A stretch of DNA of 64,000 bases from Halomicrobium katesii DSM 19301 (GCF_000379085.1 NZ_KB905378.1:405075-469074); one strand, 5' to 3'. Shown: positions 52,392-62,675, counted from the first letter of the stretch. Notes: generated by a model not told the origin, from the letters alone. Numbers and translations are program-made.

Positions 52392-52469
52392 ATCCCGGCA
52401 TCAGTTGGCGTCGATAAAACGCTACTGCCACGGCGCGGCCGCGAGAGCGGGTTCGAAGCGGTGAGCCGC

Positions 52470-53450
52470 TTACTCGCCGTCCACGGCTGCGGGCTCGCCC
52501 GTCTCGGCGCTCTCGTAGAGGGCGTCGATGACGGCCATGTTGTCGACCGTCTCCGTCCGGTCGACGGGCGGCGTCTCGTCGGCCGCGACGGCGTCGGCGA
52601 AGCTCTCGACCTGGCGGCGGTAGTGGTCGACGCCGTCGATGGTCTCGGTGTGTCGCTGGCCGTCGACCTGATAGGTGAGCGATACCGACTGGTCGGGGGC
52701 CACGTCGAATGCTTCGGGGACGTGGAGCCAGCCGTCGGCCGTCATGATCCGGTACTCGTGGGTCATCGGCGTGTCGAAGCTGCTGGTGATCTGCGCCGTC
52801 ACGCCGTCGTCGTAGGTCAGCAGGCCCGAGAGCTGGGAGTCGACGCCGGTGTCGTAGGTGTCGGCGGCGTGAGCGAACGCGCGGTTCGGCTCGCCCAGCA
52901 CGTTCCGGACCGCGCTGACGGCGTAGCAGCCGATGTCCATGAGCGAACCGCCGTCCAGTGCCGGATCGAGCCGGATGTCGTCGGTCCGGTCGCCCAGTCC
53001 GAAGGTAAAGGTCGCCTCGACGTGGCGCACCGCGCCGAGTTCCTCGCGGACGATCTCGCGGGCGCGCTCGGTGCGAGGATGGAAGTGGTACATGAACGCC
53101 TCCATCAGCGTGACGCCCTGCCGGTCGCAGTAGTCGAAGAGCGCGCGGGCCTGCTCGGCGTCGGGTGTCAGGGGCTTCTCACAGAGGACGTGCAGTCCGT
53201 GATCGGCAGCGCGGCGTGTCCACTCCGCGTGGAGGCTGTTTGGCAGCGGGTTGTACACGGCGTCGATCCCCTCGTCGTCCAGCAGCGCCTCGTAGCTGCC
53301 GTACGACCGATCGATGTCGAGTTCGTCGGCGATCGACCGGGCGCGCTCGGCGTCGCGTGAAGCGATCGCGCCGACGGCGTGTTCGCTGGCCTGGATCGCC
53401 GGGATCACGTCTTCGCGGCCGATCGCCGCCGTACTGAGAACTCCGAATTC
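52470..53450 (-). CDS. Gfo/Idh/MocA-family NAD(P)-dependent oxidoreductase
   Basis: ATG 53450 (MEFGVLSTAAIGREDVIPAI) gives 326 residues; an in-frame start at 53480 adds ten. The N-terminal Rossmann fold has a variant GVLSTAAIG motif, and LLDDEGIDAVYNPLPNSLHAEW plus VLCEKPLTPDAEQARALFDY carry the catalytic EKP Lys typical of the family. Such enzymes oxidise sugars or inositols; haloarchaeal relatives include the D-xylose dehydrogenase type. No sugar genes are adjacent, so the substrate remains open. Confidence 0.88.
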   Translation of the reverse strand, partial: EFGVLSTAAIGREDVIPAIQASEHAVGAIASRDAERARSIADELDIDRSYGSYEALLDDEGIDAVYNPLPNSLHAEWTRRAADHGLHVLCEKPLTPDAEQARALFDYCDRQGVTLMEAFMYHFHPRTERAREIVREELGAVRHVEATFTFGLGDRTDDIRLDPALDGGSLMDIGCYAVSAVRNVLGEPNRAFAHAADTYDTGVDSQLSGLLTYDDGVTAQITSSFDTPMTHEYRIMTADGWLHVPEAFDVAPDQSVSLTYQVDGQRHTETIDGVDHYRRQVESFADAVAADETPPVDRTETVDNMAVIDALYESAETGEPAAVDGE

Positions 53451-53631
53451 CATACGTGAGAGTGCGATCGGGACGGGCATAAACGCTGAGTTCCGCGGCG
53501 ACCCGGACGATCCCCGTCAGTGGCCCTCTATTGTGATAGTAGGTAGCACTACACACACATTTGGTTAGTCACCCCGCCTATCAAAACAAAAAACGCGGCA
53601 CGTGGAGTTAAGAGCCGAACTTCTGGTACGT

Positions 53632-56600
53632 ATGAGTATGGATCTGAAGGTAAAGTTGGTCGTGCTGATGTTGGCGATCTCGCTGTTGCCGCTTGGCAGT
53701 GTCGGAGCCCTGGCGACACAGAACATGGGGTCGCTCAATCAGGACGCCCAGGATCGGAGCGCACAGGAGTTGCGCGGGGCGATGACCGACGACCTGAACA
53801 ACAGCGTACGGGCGCGGCAGTCGTCGCTACAGAACCAGTTCGACCAGCGGGAGGTCGACATGCGCTCGCTCGCCCAGTCGGGCGCGATGGACAACTATCA
53901 GGCCGCTCGACAGGGGAAGATGCAACTCGTCCAGGAGGCCAGCCAGCGACAGGTCGGCTACACGGCCCTGGAGATGCGCAACGCCATCGAGAGCACGACC
54001 CAGACCGTACTCGATACCGAGTACGACGGGCGCGAGTGGGAGGAGCTGTCCCCCCGCGAGCAGCGCGCGGTCAAGCAGCGCGTCGAGCGGATCATCGCCG
54101 GCACTGCCGGCGACGGGACGACCGCCGACGGGACGATGAACGAGACGTTCCAGCCCGGCTACATCGGCGAGACCGGCTACGCCTACGTGACCGACCTTGA
54201 CTCGAACGTCGTGATCCACCACCGTCTGGAAGACGGGCACAACTTCGCCGACGACTCCGGCGAGAGCCTGACCGTCTTCGACGACATCGAAGCGAACATC
54301 GAGTCGACGCCCGCGCTGCGCAACGGCGAGACGTGGGGTGTCGCCGAGTACGAGTGGGAGGACACGACACAGGACGGCAACCCCACGGAGACCCAGCTGG
54401 TCGCCTACACCTACTACGAGCCCTTCGACTGGATCGTCGCTCCCAGCGTGTACTACTACGAACTCCAGGAGCGAGCCGTCGCCGACAGCGAGGCGCGGCT
54501 GGCAGACTCCTTCGAGCGGTACCTCGAAACCCGGACTGTCAGCGTCGACCGGGAACAGCGCTACGCCTACGACGAGATCATCTTCGTCGACAAGCGGGGC
54601 CGAGAGGTAATCAGTGCCACTCGCGAAGGCGAACGGGCGGTGACCGAGCGCGACGGTTCGGGGTGGCACGCCGACAAGAGCTGGTTCACCAGTGCCGGTG
54701 CCGTCGCCAACGGCGAAGTCGCGTTCAACCGAATCGAGAGCGAGAACGGCAGTCAGCGGATGTACGTCTCGACGCCGGTGTACCAGGACGGACGGTTCCG
54801 GGGCGTCGTCGTGGCCCAGTTCAACTACTCGATCGTCACGGAGATCACGAACGGCGTGTCGGTCGGCGAGACGGGCTATCTCTACGTCGTCAACGACCGC
54901 GGCGAGATGGTGAGCCACCCCAACGAGACGAAGGTGACACAGCGTGTCGACGTGGCCGGGGGTGAGTACGGCGAGGCACTCGGCAACATCACCACCGAAC
55001 AGATGCTGGCCGCCCGGTCGGGCATGGCCACGCACACGCGAACGGTCGGGGGCGAAGAGACGACCCGATACGTCGTGTACGCGCCCCTGCAGGTCGGAGA
55101 CAGGCAGTTCTCGCTCGTCGGCACCGTTCCCGAGAGCGACATCGAGGGGCCGATCACGGCGCTGGGAGACGCGCTCCAGCAACGCACCGACGACGCCCGC
55201 AACCTCATCCTGTTGCTGTCGGGCATCGCGGCGCTGGTCGTCGTCGCCGCGGGCTACGCCGTCGCGCGTTACGTCGCCAGTCCGATCGAACAGATGCGCG
55301 ACCGGGCCACGGAGATGGCACAGGGGCGGTTCGACGGCGAACTCGACGTGGACGACCGCGACGACGAGATCGGGGAGATGGTCGAGGCCTTCGAGGAGAT
55401 GGAGGCGAACCTGACCCGTCAGATAACGGAGATCGAGGCCGTGTCGGCGTCGCTCAGCGAGGGCGAGATCGACGACGACCTCCACACGGACCTGCCGGGC
55501 TCGTTCGGCGACATCATGACGGACCTCCAGGACGGCATGACGCAGCTGCGGACGAGCTTCGCCCAGATCAGCCGGGCCAGTGAGAACGTCCGGACCGGCA
55601 AGCTCGACCAGGAGATCGACAGCGACCTCCCCGGAGAGTACGGCGCGGTGATGGACGAACTCGACGCGGGACTCCAGCAGCTCTCCGAGAGCTTCGACCG
55701 GCTCCGGACGGCGAGTACGGCACTCAGCGAGCGCCGGCTCGACGAGGACCTCGGTACCGACCTGCCCGGCGCGTACGGCGACGTGATGACCAACATCGAC
55801 GCGGGCCTCGACGCCGTCGAGGAGAGCATCGCGCGGGTGCAGTCGATCGCACGGGAGGTGAGTTCGGCCACTGACGACGCCGCGGACAGCGCACAGGAGG
55901 TCGAGCGGGCCAGCCAGGAGGTCGCCGAGTCCGTGCAAGAGATCTCTCACGGCGCGGACCGCCAGTCCGAACAGCTCCAGGAGGCCGCCGCGGAGATGAA
56001 CGACATGTCTGCGACGGTCGAGGAGGTCGCCTCCTCCGCGGTCGACGTGGCCAACACGTCAGAACGCGCCGCGGACCGCGCCGAGGCCGGGAGCGAGCGG
56101 GCGAGCGAGGCCTCCCGCGAGATCGAGGGGATCGAAGCGGAGACCGAGCAGGCGGTCGAGCAGGTCGCGGCGCTCGAATCCGAGATCGACGAGATCAGCG
56201 AGATCGTGAGTATGATCACCGACATCGCCGAGCAGACGAACATGCTGGCGCTGAACGCCTCTATCGAGGCTGCTCGGGCCGGTGAGGCCGGCGAGGGCTT
56301 CGCCGTTGTCGCCGACGAGATCAAGGGGCTGGCCGGCGAAGCCGCCGCGGCGACAGAGGAGATCGACGGTCTCATCACCGAGCTACAGGCGACGACCGGG
56401 GAGACCGTCGACGACATCGAGTCGATGCGCGACCGCGTCGAGAGCGGTGCCGACACGATCGAGGACGCGATCGCCATGTTCGACGAGATCGCCGAGAGCG
56501 CAACCGAGGCCGAGCACGGCGTCCGAGAGATCAGCGAGGCGACCGACGACCAGGCCGCCTCGACCGAGGAGGTCGTCGCGATGGTCGACGAGGTCAGCAG

Positions 56601-56832
56601 CGTCAGCCAGCAGGCCGCGGCCGAGGCGACAAGCGTCTCCTCGGCGGCGGAGGAACAGGCCGCATCGGTCAACAACATCTCCCAGAACGTCCGCTCCGTC
56701 GCCGACATGGCCGACGATCTCGAGGCGCTGGTCGACGCCTTCGAGGTCCAGCAGTCCGCGGCCGACGGCGACGCGAGCGCAGCGGGAGCCAGCGCCGACG
56801 GCGGCTGGTCGCCCGACGACGGCGCGGAGTAA
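53632..56832 (+). CDS. membrane chemo/phototaxis transducer (MCP)
   Basis: ATG 53632 ([19 protein letters not shown]) gives 1066 residues. A membrane helix (6-27) is followed by a long extracellular sensor (30-520) with a double-Cache character ([22 protein letters not shown] and [25 protein letters not shown], two repeats of the Cache motif). A second membrane helix (about 524-545) leads to HAMP, extra HAMP-like repeats (to about 740) and the signalling hairpin with the MCP tip [36 protein letters not shown]. It would sense a small molecule outside and steer the archaellum through CheA. The ligand is unknown; amino acids are common for Cache domains. Confidence 0.93.
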   Translation: MSMDLKVKLVVLMLAISLLPLGSVGALATQNMGSLNQDAQDRSAQELRGAMTDDLNNSVRARQSSLQNQFDQREVDMRSLAQSGAMDNYQAARQGKMQLVQEASQRQVGYTALEMRNAIESTTQTVLDTEYDGREWEELSPREQRAVKQRVERIIAGTAGDGTTADGTMNETFQPGYIGETGYAYVTDLDSNVVIHHRLEDGHNFADDSGESLTVFDDIEANIESTPALRNGETWGVAEYEWEDTTQDGNPTETQLVAYTYYEPFDWIVAPSVYYYELQERAVADSEARLADSFERYLETRTVSVDREQRYAYDEIIFVDKRGREVISATREGERAVTERDGSGWHADKSWFTSAGAVANGEVAFNRIESENGSQRMYVSTPVYQDGRFRGVVVAQFNYSIVTEITNGVSVGETGYLYVVNDRGEMVSHPNETKVTQRVDVAGGEYGEALGNITTEQMLAARSGMATHTRTVGGEETTRYVVYAPLQVGDRQFSLVGTVPESDIEGPITALGDALQQRTDDARNLILLLSGIAALVVVAAGYAVARYVASPIEQMRDRATEMAQGRFDGELDVDDRDDEIGEMVEAFEEMEANLTRQITEIEAVSASLSEGEIDDDLHTDLPGSFGDIMTDLQDGMTQLRTSFAQISRASENVRTGKLDQEIDSDLPGEYGAVMDELDAGLQQLSESFDRLRTASTALSERRLDEDLGTDLPGAYGDVMTNIDAGLDAVEESIARVQSIAREVSSATDDAADSAQEVERASQEVAESVQEISHGADRQSEQLQEAAAEMNDMSATVEEVASSAVDVANTSERAADRAEAGSERASEASREIEGIEAETEQAVEQVAALESEIDEISEIVSMITDIAEQTNMLALNASIEAARAGEAGEGFAVVADEIKGLAGEAAAATEEIDGLITELQATTGETVDDIESMRDRVESGADTIEDAIAMFDEIAESATEAEHGVREISEATDDQAASTEEVVAMVDEVSSVSQQAAAEATSVSSAAEEQAASVNNISQNVRSVADMADDLEALVDAFEVQQSAADGDASAAGASADGGWSPDDGAE

Positions 56833-56916
56833 CGCCACGGAGCCGTCAGGACGCCGTCCACGGCGCGCACCGCGGACACGGGTAGCTTTTTTCGCAGGGC
56901 CTCCGAACGTCGGTCA

Positions 56917-58086
56917 ATGACGGAGTCGTTCGACATCGTCTCGCCCGAGCAGATTCGCTCGGGTCGGGCGACCGACGCCTACTTCGACCGGACGATCGAG
57001 GCACTGGACCACGCCGGCAAGAACCCACACGTCGTCGCGGAGGTGACCGCAGACCAGTTCCCGACCGGCGAGTGGGAGCTGCTCGCGGGGCTGAGAGACG
57101 CGGCCCACCTCTTCGAGGGACGAGGCGTCGACGTGGACGCGATTCCGGAGGGGCGGCTGTTCGACGGCGGCCCTGTCGCACGGATCGAGGGGCCGTACCG
57201 AGAGTTCTGTCGGCTGGAGACGGCCCTTCTCGGCTTTCTCTCTCACGCGACCGGCGTCGCTACGCGAGCGCTGGAGGCCCGCCGTGCGGCCCCCGACTCG
57301 CAGGTCCTCTCCTTTGGCTCTCGGCACGTCCACCCCTCGATCGGCGCGATGGTCGAGCGGTCGGCGCTGCTCGCCGGCCTCGACGGCATCTCGAACGTCG
57401 CCGCCGGCGAGGTGCTGGGCCGGGCGGCCGGCGGGACGATGCCCCACGCGCTGGTGATCTGCTTCGGTCGCGGCAATCAGGAAGACGCCTGGCGGGCTTT
57501 CGACGAGGCCGTCGACGCCGACGTGCCCCGGATCACGCTGTGTGACACCTACAGCGACGAGGTCGACGAGTCGCTGCGGGCGGCCGCGGCGATCGAGGAC
57601 TTAGAGAGCGTCCGCATCGACACGACCGGCTCCCGGCGTGGGGACTTCGAGCACATCCTGAAAGAGGTGCGCTGGACGCTGGACGCTCACGGCCACGAGG
57701 ACGTGGGAATCTTCGCCAGCGGCGGTCTGGGACCGACGGAGCTGGCGCGGCTGTCCGGCGTCGTCGAGGGGTTCGGCGTCGGCGGGTACGTCAGCAACGC
57801 CGATCCGGTCGACTTCGCGCTGGACATCGTCGAGGTAGAGGGCGAGCCGGCCGCCAAGCGCGGGAAGCTCACGGGCACGAAGCAGGTGTACCGGACGCCC
57901 GACGGCGGCCACCACGTGGGGCTGGCCGACCGCGACGGCCCGGCTGGCGGGGCGGCACTGCTCGAACCGCTCGTGCGCGACGGGACCGTCGTCCGCGAGT
58001 TCGATCTGGACGCCGCCGCCCAGCGGGCGGCCGACGACGCCGACGCCGTCGGGTTCGAGCCCGTCGACGGCGGGACGAAGGCTTAA
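56917..58086 (+). CDS. nicotinate phosphoribosyltransferase
   Basis: This 389-residue enzyme of NAD salvage joins nicotinate and PRPP to nicotinate mononucleotide. The N-terminal segment ATDAYFDRTIEALDHAGKNPHVVAEVT and the sequence SFGSRHVHPSIGAMVERSALLAGLDGISNVAA match the archaeal NAPRT type, including the RHVHP region around the catalytic His. The phosphate-binding end is IFASGGLGPTELARLSG. It stands alone upstream of the RNase P RNA gene. Confidence 0.9.
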   Translation: MTESFDIVSPEQIRSGRATDAYFDRTIEALDHAGKNPHVVAEVTADQFPTGEWELLAGLRDAAHLFEGRGVDVDAIPEGRLFDGGPVARIEGPYREFCRLETALLGFLSHATGVATRALEARRAAPDSQVLSFGSRHVHPSIGAMVERSALLAGLDGISNVAAGEVLGRAAGGTMPHALVICFGRGNQEDAWRAFDEAVDADVPRITLCDTYSDEVDESLRAAAAIEDLESVRIDTTGSRRGDFEHILKEVRWTLDAHGHEDVGIFASGGLGPTELARLSGVVEGFGVGGYVSNADPVDFALDIVEVEGEPAAKRGKLTGTKQVYRTPDGGHHVGLADRDGPAGGAALLEPLVRDGTVVREFDLDAAAQRAADDADAVGFEPVDGGTKA

Positions 58087-58092
58087 TCACGC

Positions 58093-58112
58093 CCACCGGC
58101 TAGGTTCCGGTG
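58093..58112 (+). terminator. hairpin between NAPRT and RNase P RNA
   Basis: CCACCGGCTAGGTTCCGGTGG-type stem (7 bp around CTAGGTT) lies 7 nt past the NAPRT stop. It overlaps the start of the RNase P RNA and could be a terminator or the outer part of its first helix. Confidence 0.4.
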
Positions 58113-58550
58113 GCAGAGGGAGACCGGCTTCCGTGAGCGCACACCGTGCGCGCATGAGGAAAGTCCCCCCACCCGCTGGGCGGGTGACCGGGCGCAAGCC
58201 CGGGGCGGGAGACCGTCGGCGCTGGAACAGAAACGAGACCCCTCCACCCGACCGATGAGGCGTGCGAACCCGGACCGACGCGGCGCGAGCCGATAAGGAA
58301 TGGGGAGTTGACCCGCCGAGGGCCGGGCCGTTCCGCGAGGAACGGCCAACGGGCGAGCGGCAGACGCCGCTGGCCCGCCGCGTCGCGCTTTCCGGCGCGA
58401 CGCAGACGGTGGAGAACGGATGGAACGGCGAATCCTCACCGGTGCAAGTCCGTGCCGACAGGTAGCCCGGCACCGCGCGAACGCGCTGGGCACGGACGCT
58501 GAGCCGAATGCCGAGAGAACAGAAGGGGGCTTACTCCCCTCAGCCACGAA
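58108..58550 (+). ncRNA. rnpB: RNase P RNA, archaeal type A
   Basis: The conserved core is present: GAGGAAAGTCC (the CR-I/P4 5' strand) near 58154 and ACAGAAGGGGGCTTA (CR-V and P4 3' strand) near 58518. The outer helix P1 pairs GTGGCAGAGGGAG (58110-58122) with CTCCCCTCAGCCAC (about 58535-58547). GTGCAAGTCCGTGCCGACAG-like CR-II/III words lie between. This ribozyme cuts the 5' leader from pre-tRNAs together with protein subunits. Ends are estimated from P1. Confidence 0.9.
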
Positions 58551-58624
58551 CTCGCCAGCGACGCCACCGGCCGCCGATCTGTTAGCCAGGTGTCTTATCT
58601 GCGAGCGGCATGTTACTACGAGAC

Positions 58625-58819
58625 ATGAAAGGGCTGCTCAACGAGTCGACGGCGACGGTCCACAAGTATGAGCCACAGCGTGACCGCGGCGTCACCGAGT
58701 GCGGTGCGACGACGACGGCCACCCACGATCAGATGCGGGTGCTACCGGTCGAACGGGCCATAGACGAGCGAGACGCGAGCAAGTGCGGTCGCTGCTTCGG
58801 CGACGGCGGCGGCTACTGA
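58625..58819 (+). CDS. small haloarchaeal zinc-ribbon-like protein
   Basis: ATG 58625 (MKGLLNESTATVHKYE) gives 64 residues; the frame is open five codons upstream. Two Cys regions, TECGATTTATHDQ and SKCGRCFGDGGGY, could form a zinc site (Cys plus CxxC and a His). I recall conserved haloarchaeal proteins with this start and end but no function. It follows rnpB on the same strand. Confidence 0.65.
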   Translation: MKGLLNESTATVHKYEPQRDRGVTECGATTTATHDQMRVLPVERAIDERDASKCGRCFGDGGGY

Positions 58820-58912
58820 CGGTGTGGGCGACCGAGTGTCCGGACGGGCGTGTCGTCGGAACCGAACGCGGACCGCCAGTACGTTCAAGACAGTCCAGAC
58901 TAGAGGGCCGGT

Positions 58913-59206
58913 GTGGACAGACAGGCACTCGACGAAGCGCTGGCCGATCGCTACGACGCCGACGAGCGGAGCCGGCGGATCGTCTCGCGACAGGCCCAGG
59001 ATCTCGCGGACTCGTGTCGGATCGCGCGGGACCTGGGCTATCCGCTCTCCGTCGAGGACGTGCTGGCGAACCTCGACGACGCGCCCGAGGAGCACACGCT
59101 CGTCGAGCGGTGGAACTGGTGGCTCGGGGCACTGGACCTCTCGCACGGCGGCTACGAACGGTTCCGCGTCCGCCCGGACGTTGCCGGGCTCGATCAATCC
59201 GAGTGA
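58913..59206 (+). CDS. small conserved haloarchaeal protein
   Basis: GTG 58913 gives a 97-residue, acidic and helix-rich protein with aromatic cluster LVERWNWWLGALDLSHGGYERFRVRPDV. It has no signal, membrane segment or metal motif. The even spread of charged and hydrophobic residues and haloarchaeal codon use support a real gene. Function is unknown. Confidence 0.65.
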   Translation: MDRQALDEALADRYDADERSRRIVSRQAQDLADSCRIARDLGYPLSVEDVLANLDDAPEEHTLVERWNWWLGALDLSHGGYERFRVRPDVAGLDQSE

Positions 59207-59279
59207 GACGCCGATCCACCGTCGGTCGGCGTCGCTCGTCGATTCGGCGTCGAAAAAAGCGGTATCGCTGCCAGCGACC

Positions 59280-59402
59280 TCAGAATACCGAGAGGCCGTG
59301 TGCTTCTCGCGCGTGTTCGAGAAGCGCGTCCGTGCTATCGAACTGCTCGCCACAGCTGCACGTGTGATACGTCGGCGTCGTGGTCGACTGGCGTGTCGCC
59401 AT
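59280..59402 (-). CDS. 40-residue zinc-finger protein
   Basis: ATG 59402 (MATRQSTTTPTYHTCSCGEQFDS) reads to TGA at 59280. The motif TCSCGEQFDSTDALLEHAREAHG is a small C2H2-like finger (CxC... H-x4-H). An upstream in-frame ATG near 59429 (MDTPYWVG) is possible. Such single-finger proteins are common in haloarchaea and may bind DNA or a partner protein. Confidence 0.7.
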   Translation of the reverse strand: MATRQSTTTPTYHTCSCGEQFDSTDALLEHAREAHGLSVF

Positions 59403-59500
59403 ACCTACCCAATAGGGCGTATCCATAATGAATGTTTGTGGAGAATGTGTAACATACGCACGGGTGGCGCTACGTCGACACGCGCCGCTCGCCCGCCCAG

Positions 59501-59890
59501 TCACTCTGTCAGACGGTTGTAGTCGTCGGCCGTCAGCTCGATCGTCGAAGCGGCGACGTTCTGTTCGAGGTGGTCGACGCTCGACGTGCCGGGAATCGGA
59601 AGCGTCACGTCGGAGTGGGCCAGCAGCCACGCCAGTGCGATCTGGTACGGCGTCGCATCGTGTGCCTGGGCCACGTCCTCGACGACCGACCGCTTCTCGC
59701 CGAGGTCGCCGGCCCCGAGCGGGAACCACGGGACGAAACCGACGCCCTTCTGCTCGCAGGCTTCGAGGACCGCCTCGTCCTCGCGGTTGGCGACGTTGTA
59801 CTCGTTTTGGACCGTCGCGATCTCGACGATCTCCTCTGCGAGTTCGAGTTGCTCGACGGTGACGTTCGAGAGCCCGACGTGGTCGATCAT
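59501..59890 (-). pseudogene. aldo/keto reductase, N-terminal half missing
   Basis: The frame reads IDHVGLSNVTVEQLELAEEI and continues IATVQNEYNVANREDEAVLEACEQKGVGFVPWFPLGAGDLG to PYQIALAWLLAHSDVTLPIPGTSSVDHLEQNV, the C-terminal half of aldo/keto reductases. The catalytic Tyr/Lys half is missing: the frame begins exactly at the palindromic repeat at 59888, whose CAT gives the apparent ATG. It is likely inactive. Confidence 0.85.
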
Positions 59891-59971
59891 ACGGAAAGTT
59901 GTAGGTCTTTACCAGATCGACCGCACGCTGTCGTGCGGTCGATCTGGTAAACGCCTACAACCGTCCGTATG
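59888..59971. repeat. palindromic repeat, subtype A, copy 1
   Basis: The ends are CATACGGAAAGTTGTAGG and the reverse complement of CCTACAACCGTCCGTATG; the centre is a perfect 18-bp stem (TTACCAGATCGACCGCAC with its complement) around GCTGTC. It truncates the aldo/keto reductase gene. Confidence 0.85.
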
Positions 59972-60062
59972 AGCGTTCGTCTCACGACACCCATATTGTG
60001 GCCCCGAAGCGCGCGAACGCAACACGAACCACCGCGGAGAACTCGGCCGTACCGCTCGACAG

Positions 60063-61034
60063 TCAGTCGGCCGGGTTCACGTACGCGTCGAAGCGGTAGA
60101 ACCGGTCGTCGTACTTCAGGTAGACACCGCTCTCGAACCGGGAGCGCTGGCGCTCGGGGTCGGCGTCCAGCAGGTCGTGGCGCTCCAGGGCCCGGAGCAG
60201 GCCGCGGTACTCCTCGGACAGCGGCGTCGTCTCTTCGTACTCGCCCGCGGAGGCCCGCTGGAACAGCCGCCGCTGCTCGTCCGGGAACTGTTCGTCGACG
60301 CGAACGTCGACCAGCGCGCCGTCGAGGGCCCGCTCGAAGGCCGCCTCTGTGTCGGCGATCTCGATCGCCATCGCCGTGTAGACCGGTTCTTCGAGGCGTC
60401 GGCGAGTGACCGACACCGCCAGGATCGTGTCGTGGACCGAGACGTACCGGTGGTCCGGGTCGGGAGCCAGCTCGCTCTCGCTGTCGTCGAGGAACCGGTA
60501 GACGTAGCCCCCCTCCTCGGCGATGTCGTGGGGGTAGCCGCCGCCGTGCTCGCGAGCGCGGGCGACCACGTACGCCGGGAAGACGGCGCGGGCGTCGATC
60601 GGCGGGAGGTCCTCGCGCTCGATCGCCGCGGGCGGATCGTCGAGTTCGTCGCGCCGGCCGCTCCACTCCAGTCGCAGGACCGACCGCTCGACCTCGCGCA
60701 GGTCGGTCGGCGTCGAGTGGAGTTCGTAGTAGGTGCCCTCGTGTTCCACGTAGGTCTGCTCGTCGGGGACCAGATCGTAGCCGACAGTGGTGTATCGCTC
60801 GCCGTCGACGACCGCGTCGTAGAGGCGGCGTTGCTCGGCCGCCCAGGGCGCGTCGCCGTCGTCGGGCGACCAGCCGACCCTGTCGAGCAGCGTCTCACCG
60901 ATCTCGTCGACCGAGAGCGTGTAGGACAGCTGTGGAGCGTCGACGGTCGATTCGAGCGCGCCACAGCCGGCCAGCGAACCGACGCCAGCGAGACCGACGG
61001 CTGTCAGGAGGGACCGGCGGGACCAATGGGACAT
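60063..61034 (-). CDS. Tat lipoprotein of unknown function
   Basis: ATG 61034 (MSHWSRRSLLTAVGLAGVGSLAGC) gives 323 residues with a twin-arginine motif (SRRSLL) and lipobox LAGC, so it is a surface lipoprotein. An in-frame start at 61061 adds nine residues. The mature part is mixed alpha/beta with many Arg/Glu pairs, a repeated Y-rich pattern (TYYELHSTPTD, VYLKYDDRFYRFDAYV) and no enzyme motif. Similar lipoproteins occur in haloarchaea. It reads away from the ygfZ gene. Confidence 0.75.
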   Translation of the reverse strand: MSHWSRRSLLTAVGLAGVGSLAGCGALESTVDAPQLSYTLSVDEIGETLLDRVGWSPDDGDAPWAAEQRRLYDAVVDGERYTTVGYDLVPDEQTYVEHEGTYYELHSTPTDLREVERSVLRLEWSGRRDELDDPPAAIEREDLPPIDARAVFPAYVVARAREHGGGYPHDIAEEGGYVYRFLDDSESELAPDPDHRYVSVHDTILAVSVTRRRLEEPVYTAMAIEIADTEAAFERALDGALVDVRVDEQFPDEQRRLFQRASAGEYEETTPLSEEYRGLLRALERHDLLDADPERQRSRFESGVYLKYDDRFYRFDAYVNPAD

Positions 61035-61166
61035 ACGCGAGCCTGGCACGCCGACCGGCAAATGCGTTGTGACCGATCTCGGCCGGAGAATCTGGGCGTC
61101 CGAGTCGCGCTGCTCGCACGCCGGAGTGCGCCACCCTTAATTCGCCGAGGCACCCACTCTGGGGCA

Positions 61167-62255
61167 ATGACTGTCATCGAGGGCGTTCACGAGGATCGCG
61201 GCGCGACGTTCCGGACGGTGGGCGGGAACCGCGTCGTCGCCAACTACGGTCGCCCCGAACGAGTCCACCGGGCGGTCCGGCAGGTCGTCGGCGTGATCGA
61301 GATGGGGTACGGCGTCGTCACGGTCAGCGGCGACGACCGGGTCGACTTCGTCGACAACGCCGTCTCGAACCGCGTCCCGACCGCCGACGGCGACGGGGTC
61401 TACTCGCTGCTGCTCGACCCGCAGGGCCACGTCGAGACCGAACTCTACGTCTACAACGCGGGCGAGCGACTGCTGCTTTTCGTCCCGCCGGCCCGCGCCG
61501 ATCCCCTCGTCGAGGACTGGCGCGAGAAGACGTTCATCCAGGACGTGACGATCGCCGACGCGACCGACGAGTTCGCGGTCTTCGGGGTCCACGGCCCCAA
61601 GGCGACGGAGAAGATCGCGAGCGTGCTCAACAAGACCGCGACGCCCGAGACGCCCCTCTCGTTCGTCCGCGGGTCGATGGTCGACGCCGGAGTGACCGTC
61701 GTTCGCAGCGACGGGCTGGTCGGCGAGGAGGGGTTCGAGGTCGTCTGCAGCGCCGACGTTGCCCGCGACGTGTACGACACCCTGGAGAACCGCGGTCTCA
61801 ACGCCGCTCCCTTCGGCTACGACACGTGGGACGCGCTGACCCTGGAGGCGGGGACGCCGCTGTTCGACACCGAGATCGAGGGCCAGATTCCGAACGTCGT
61901 CGGCCTCGCGAACGGCGTCGACTTCGAGAAGGGCTGTTTCGTCGGCCAGGAGGTCGTCTCGCGCGTCCACAACCGCGGCCGACCCTCGAAGCGACTCGTC
62001 GGCCTCACCTGTGGTGCCGTCCCCGAGTCGGGGGCCGCGGTCTTCGTCGACGACGCCAGCGTCGGCGCGGTGACGCGAGCCGTCGAAAGCCCGACCCGCG
62101 AGGAACCGATCGCCCTCGCACGGGTCGACTACGAACTCCCCGACGGGACGCTGTCGGTCCGGGTCGACGGCGGCGAAGTGGACGCCGAGCTGGCCGCCCT
62201 GCCCTTCGTCACCGGCTCGGACGAGTCCGCGCGGCTCCCGCGGTACGAGAGATAG
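61167..62255 (+). CDS. ygfZ: folate-binding YgfZ/GcvT-like protein
   Basis: ATG 61167 (MTVIEGVHEDRGATFRTVGG) gives 362 residues; the frame is open far upstream over an antisense stretch of the lipoprotein gene, which is rejected. The YgfZ signature KGCFVGQEVVSRVHNRGRPSKRLVGL is at about 253-278, within a GcvT-type folate fold (GLVGEEGFEVVC). YgfZ proteins support Fe-S cluster repair or assembly in a tetrahydrofolate-dependent way. It is not in a glycine cleavage operon, which favours YgfZ over GcvT. Confidence 0.88.
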   Translation: MTVIEGVHEDRGATFRTVGGNRVVANYGRPERVHRAVRQVVGVIEMGYGVVTVSGDDRVDFVDNAVSNRVPTADGDGVYSLLLDPQGHVETELYVYNAGERLLLFVPPARADPLVEDWREKTFIQDVTIADATDEFAVFGVHGPKATEKIASVLNKTATPETPLSFVRGSMVDAGVTVVRSDGLVGEEGFEVVCSADVARDVYDTLENRGLNAAPFGYDTWDALTLEAGTPLFDTEIEGQIPNVVGLANGVDFEKGCFVGQEVVSRVHNRGRPSKRLVGLTCGAVPESGAAVFVDDASVGAVTRAVESPTREEPIALARVDYELPDGTLSVRVDGGEVDAELAALPFVTGSDESARLPRYER

Positions 62256-62291
62256 GATAGGACCAGCGGACGACCGACTGGAGAGAGGAGA

Positions 62292-62675
62292 TCAGTACGA
62301 CTCGGTTTCGAGGGCAGAGACCCGCTCGAAGTGTTCGTCTCGCGTGACGAGCGACGCCCCGTTGTGTCGGCAGACGCCAGCGACGAGCGTGTCGCCGAGA
62401 TTGATTCGCTCCCCGGCATCGAGGAGTTCGGCTTCGATCAGAGCGGCCTCTCTCGTCACTGGTTCGGACAACGGGAGCGGTTCGAGCCAGTCGAGCGCGG
62501 ACGCAACGCGCTCGATCCCGTCGACACCGTCGGTTCGAGCGGCCCCGCGATACACCTCGAAGAGCGCCAGCGACGGCGCGAAGAGGGGCTTGTCTTCGTG
62601 GGCTTCGAGGTACGCCCCGGCAGCGTCGACGCCGTCGAGGTAATCCAGGAGAAAACAGGTGTCGAACGCGATCAT
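62292..62675 (-). CDS. vapC: VapC-type PIN-domain toxin
   Basis: This 127-residue PIN-domain RNase starts MIAFDTCFLLDYLDGVDAAG (first catalytic Asp), has ALFEVYRGAA (Glu), and INLGDTLVAGVCRHNGASLVTRDEHFERV (later acidic residues). It overlaps the antitoxin gene by 4 nt. VapC toxins cut tRNA or rRNA when released from VapB. The target is unknown. Confidence 0.9.
   Translation of the reverse strand: MIAFDTCFLLDYLDGVDAAGAYLEAHEDKPLFAPSLALFEVYRGAARTDGVDGIERVASALDWLEPLPLSEPVTREAALIEAELLDAGERINLGDTLVAGVCRHNGASLVTRDEHFERVSALETESY

Noticed and set aside
51405-53360. 651-codon plus-strand frame
   Set aside because: It is the complement of the M29 peptidase and Gfo/Idh/MocA genes; the high-GC third-position bias keeps it open.
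53827-55950. 707-codon minus-strand frame under the transducer gene
   Set aside because: It is a mirror frame of the MCP coding sequence with no domain logic.
58742-59353. 203-codon minus-strand frame
   Set aside because: It covers two convincing plus-strand small genes and has no recognisable domain.
60177-61166. Long frame running into ygfZ from upstream
   Set aside because: It is antisense to the Tat lipoprotein gene; the protein-like part starts at ATG 61167.
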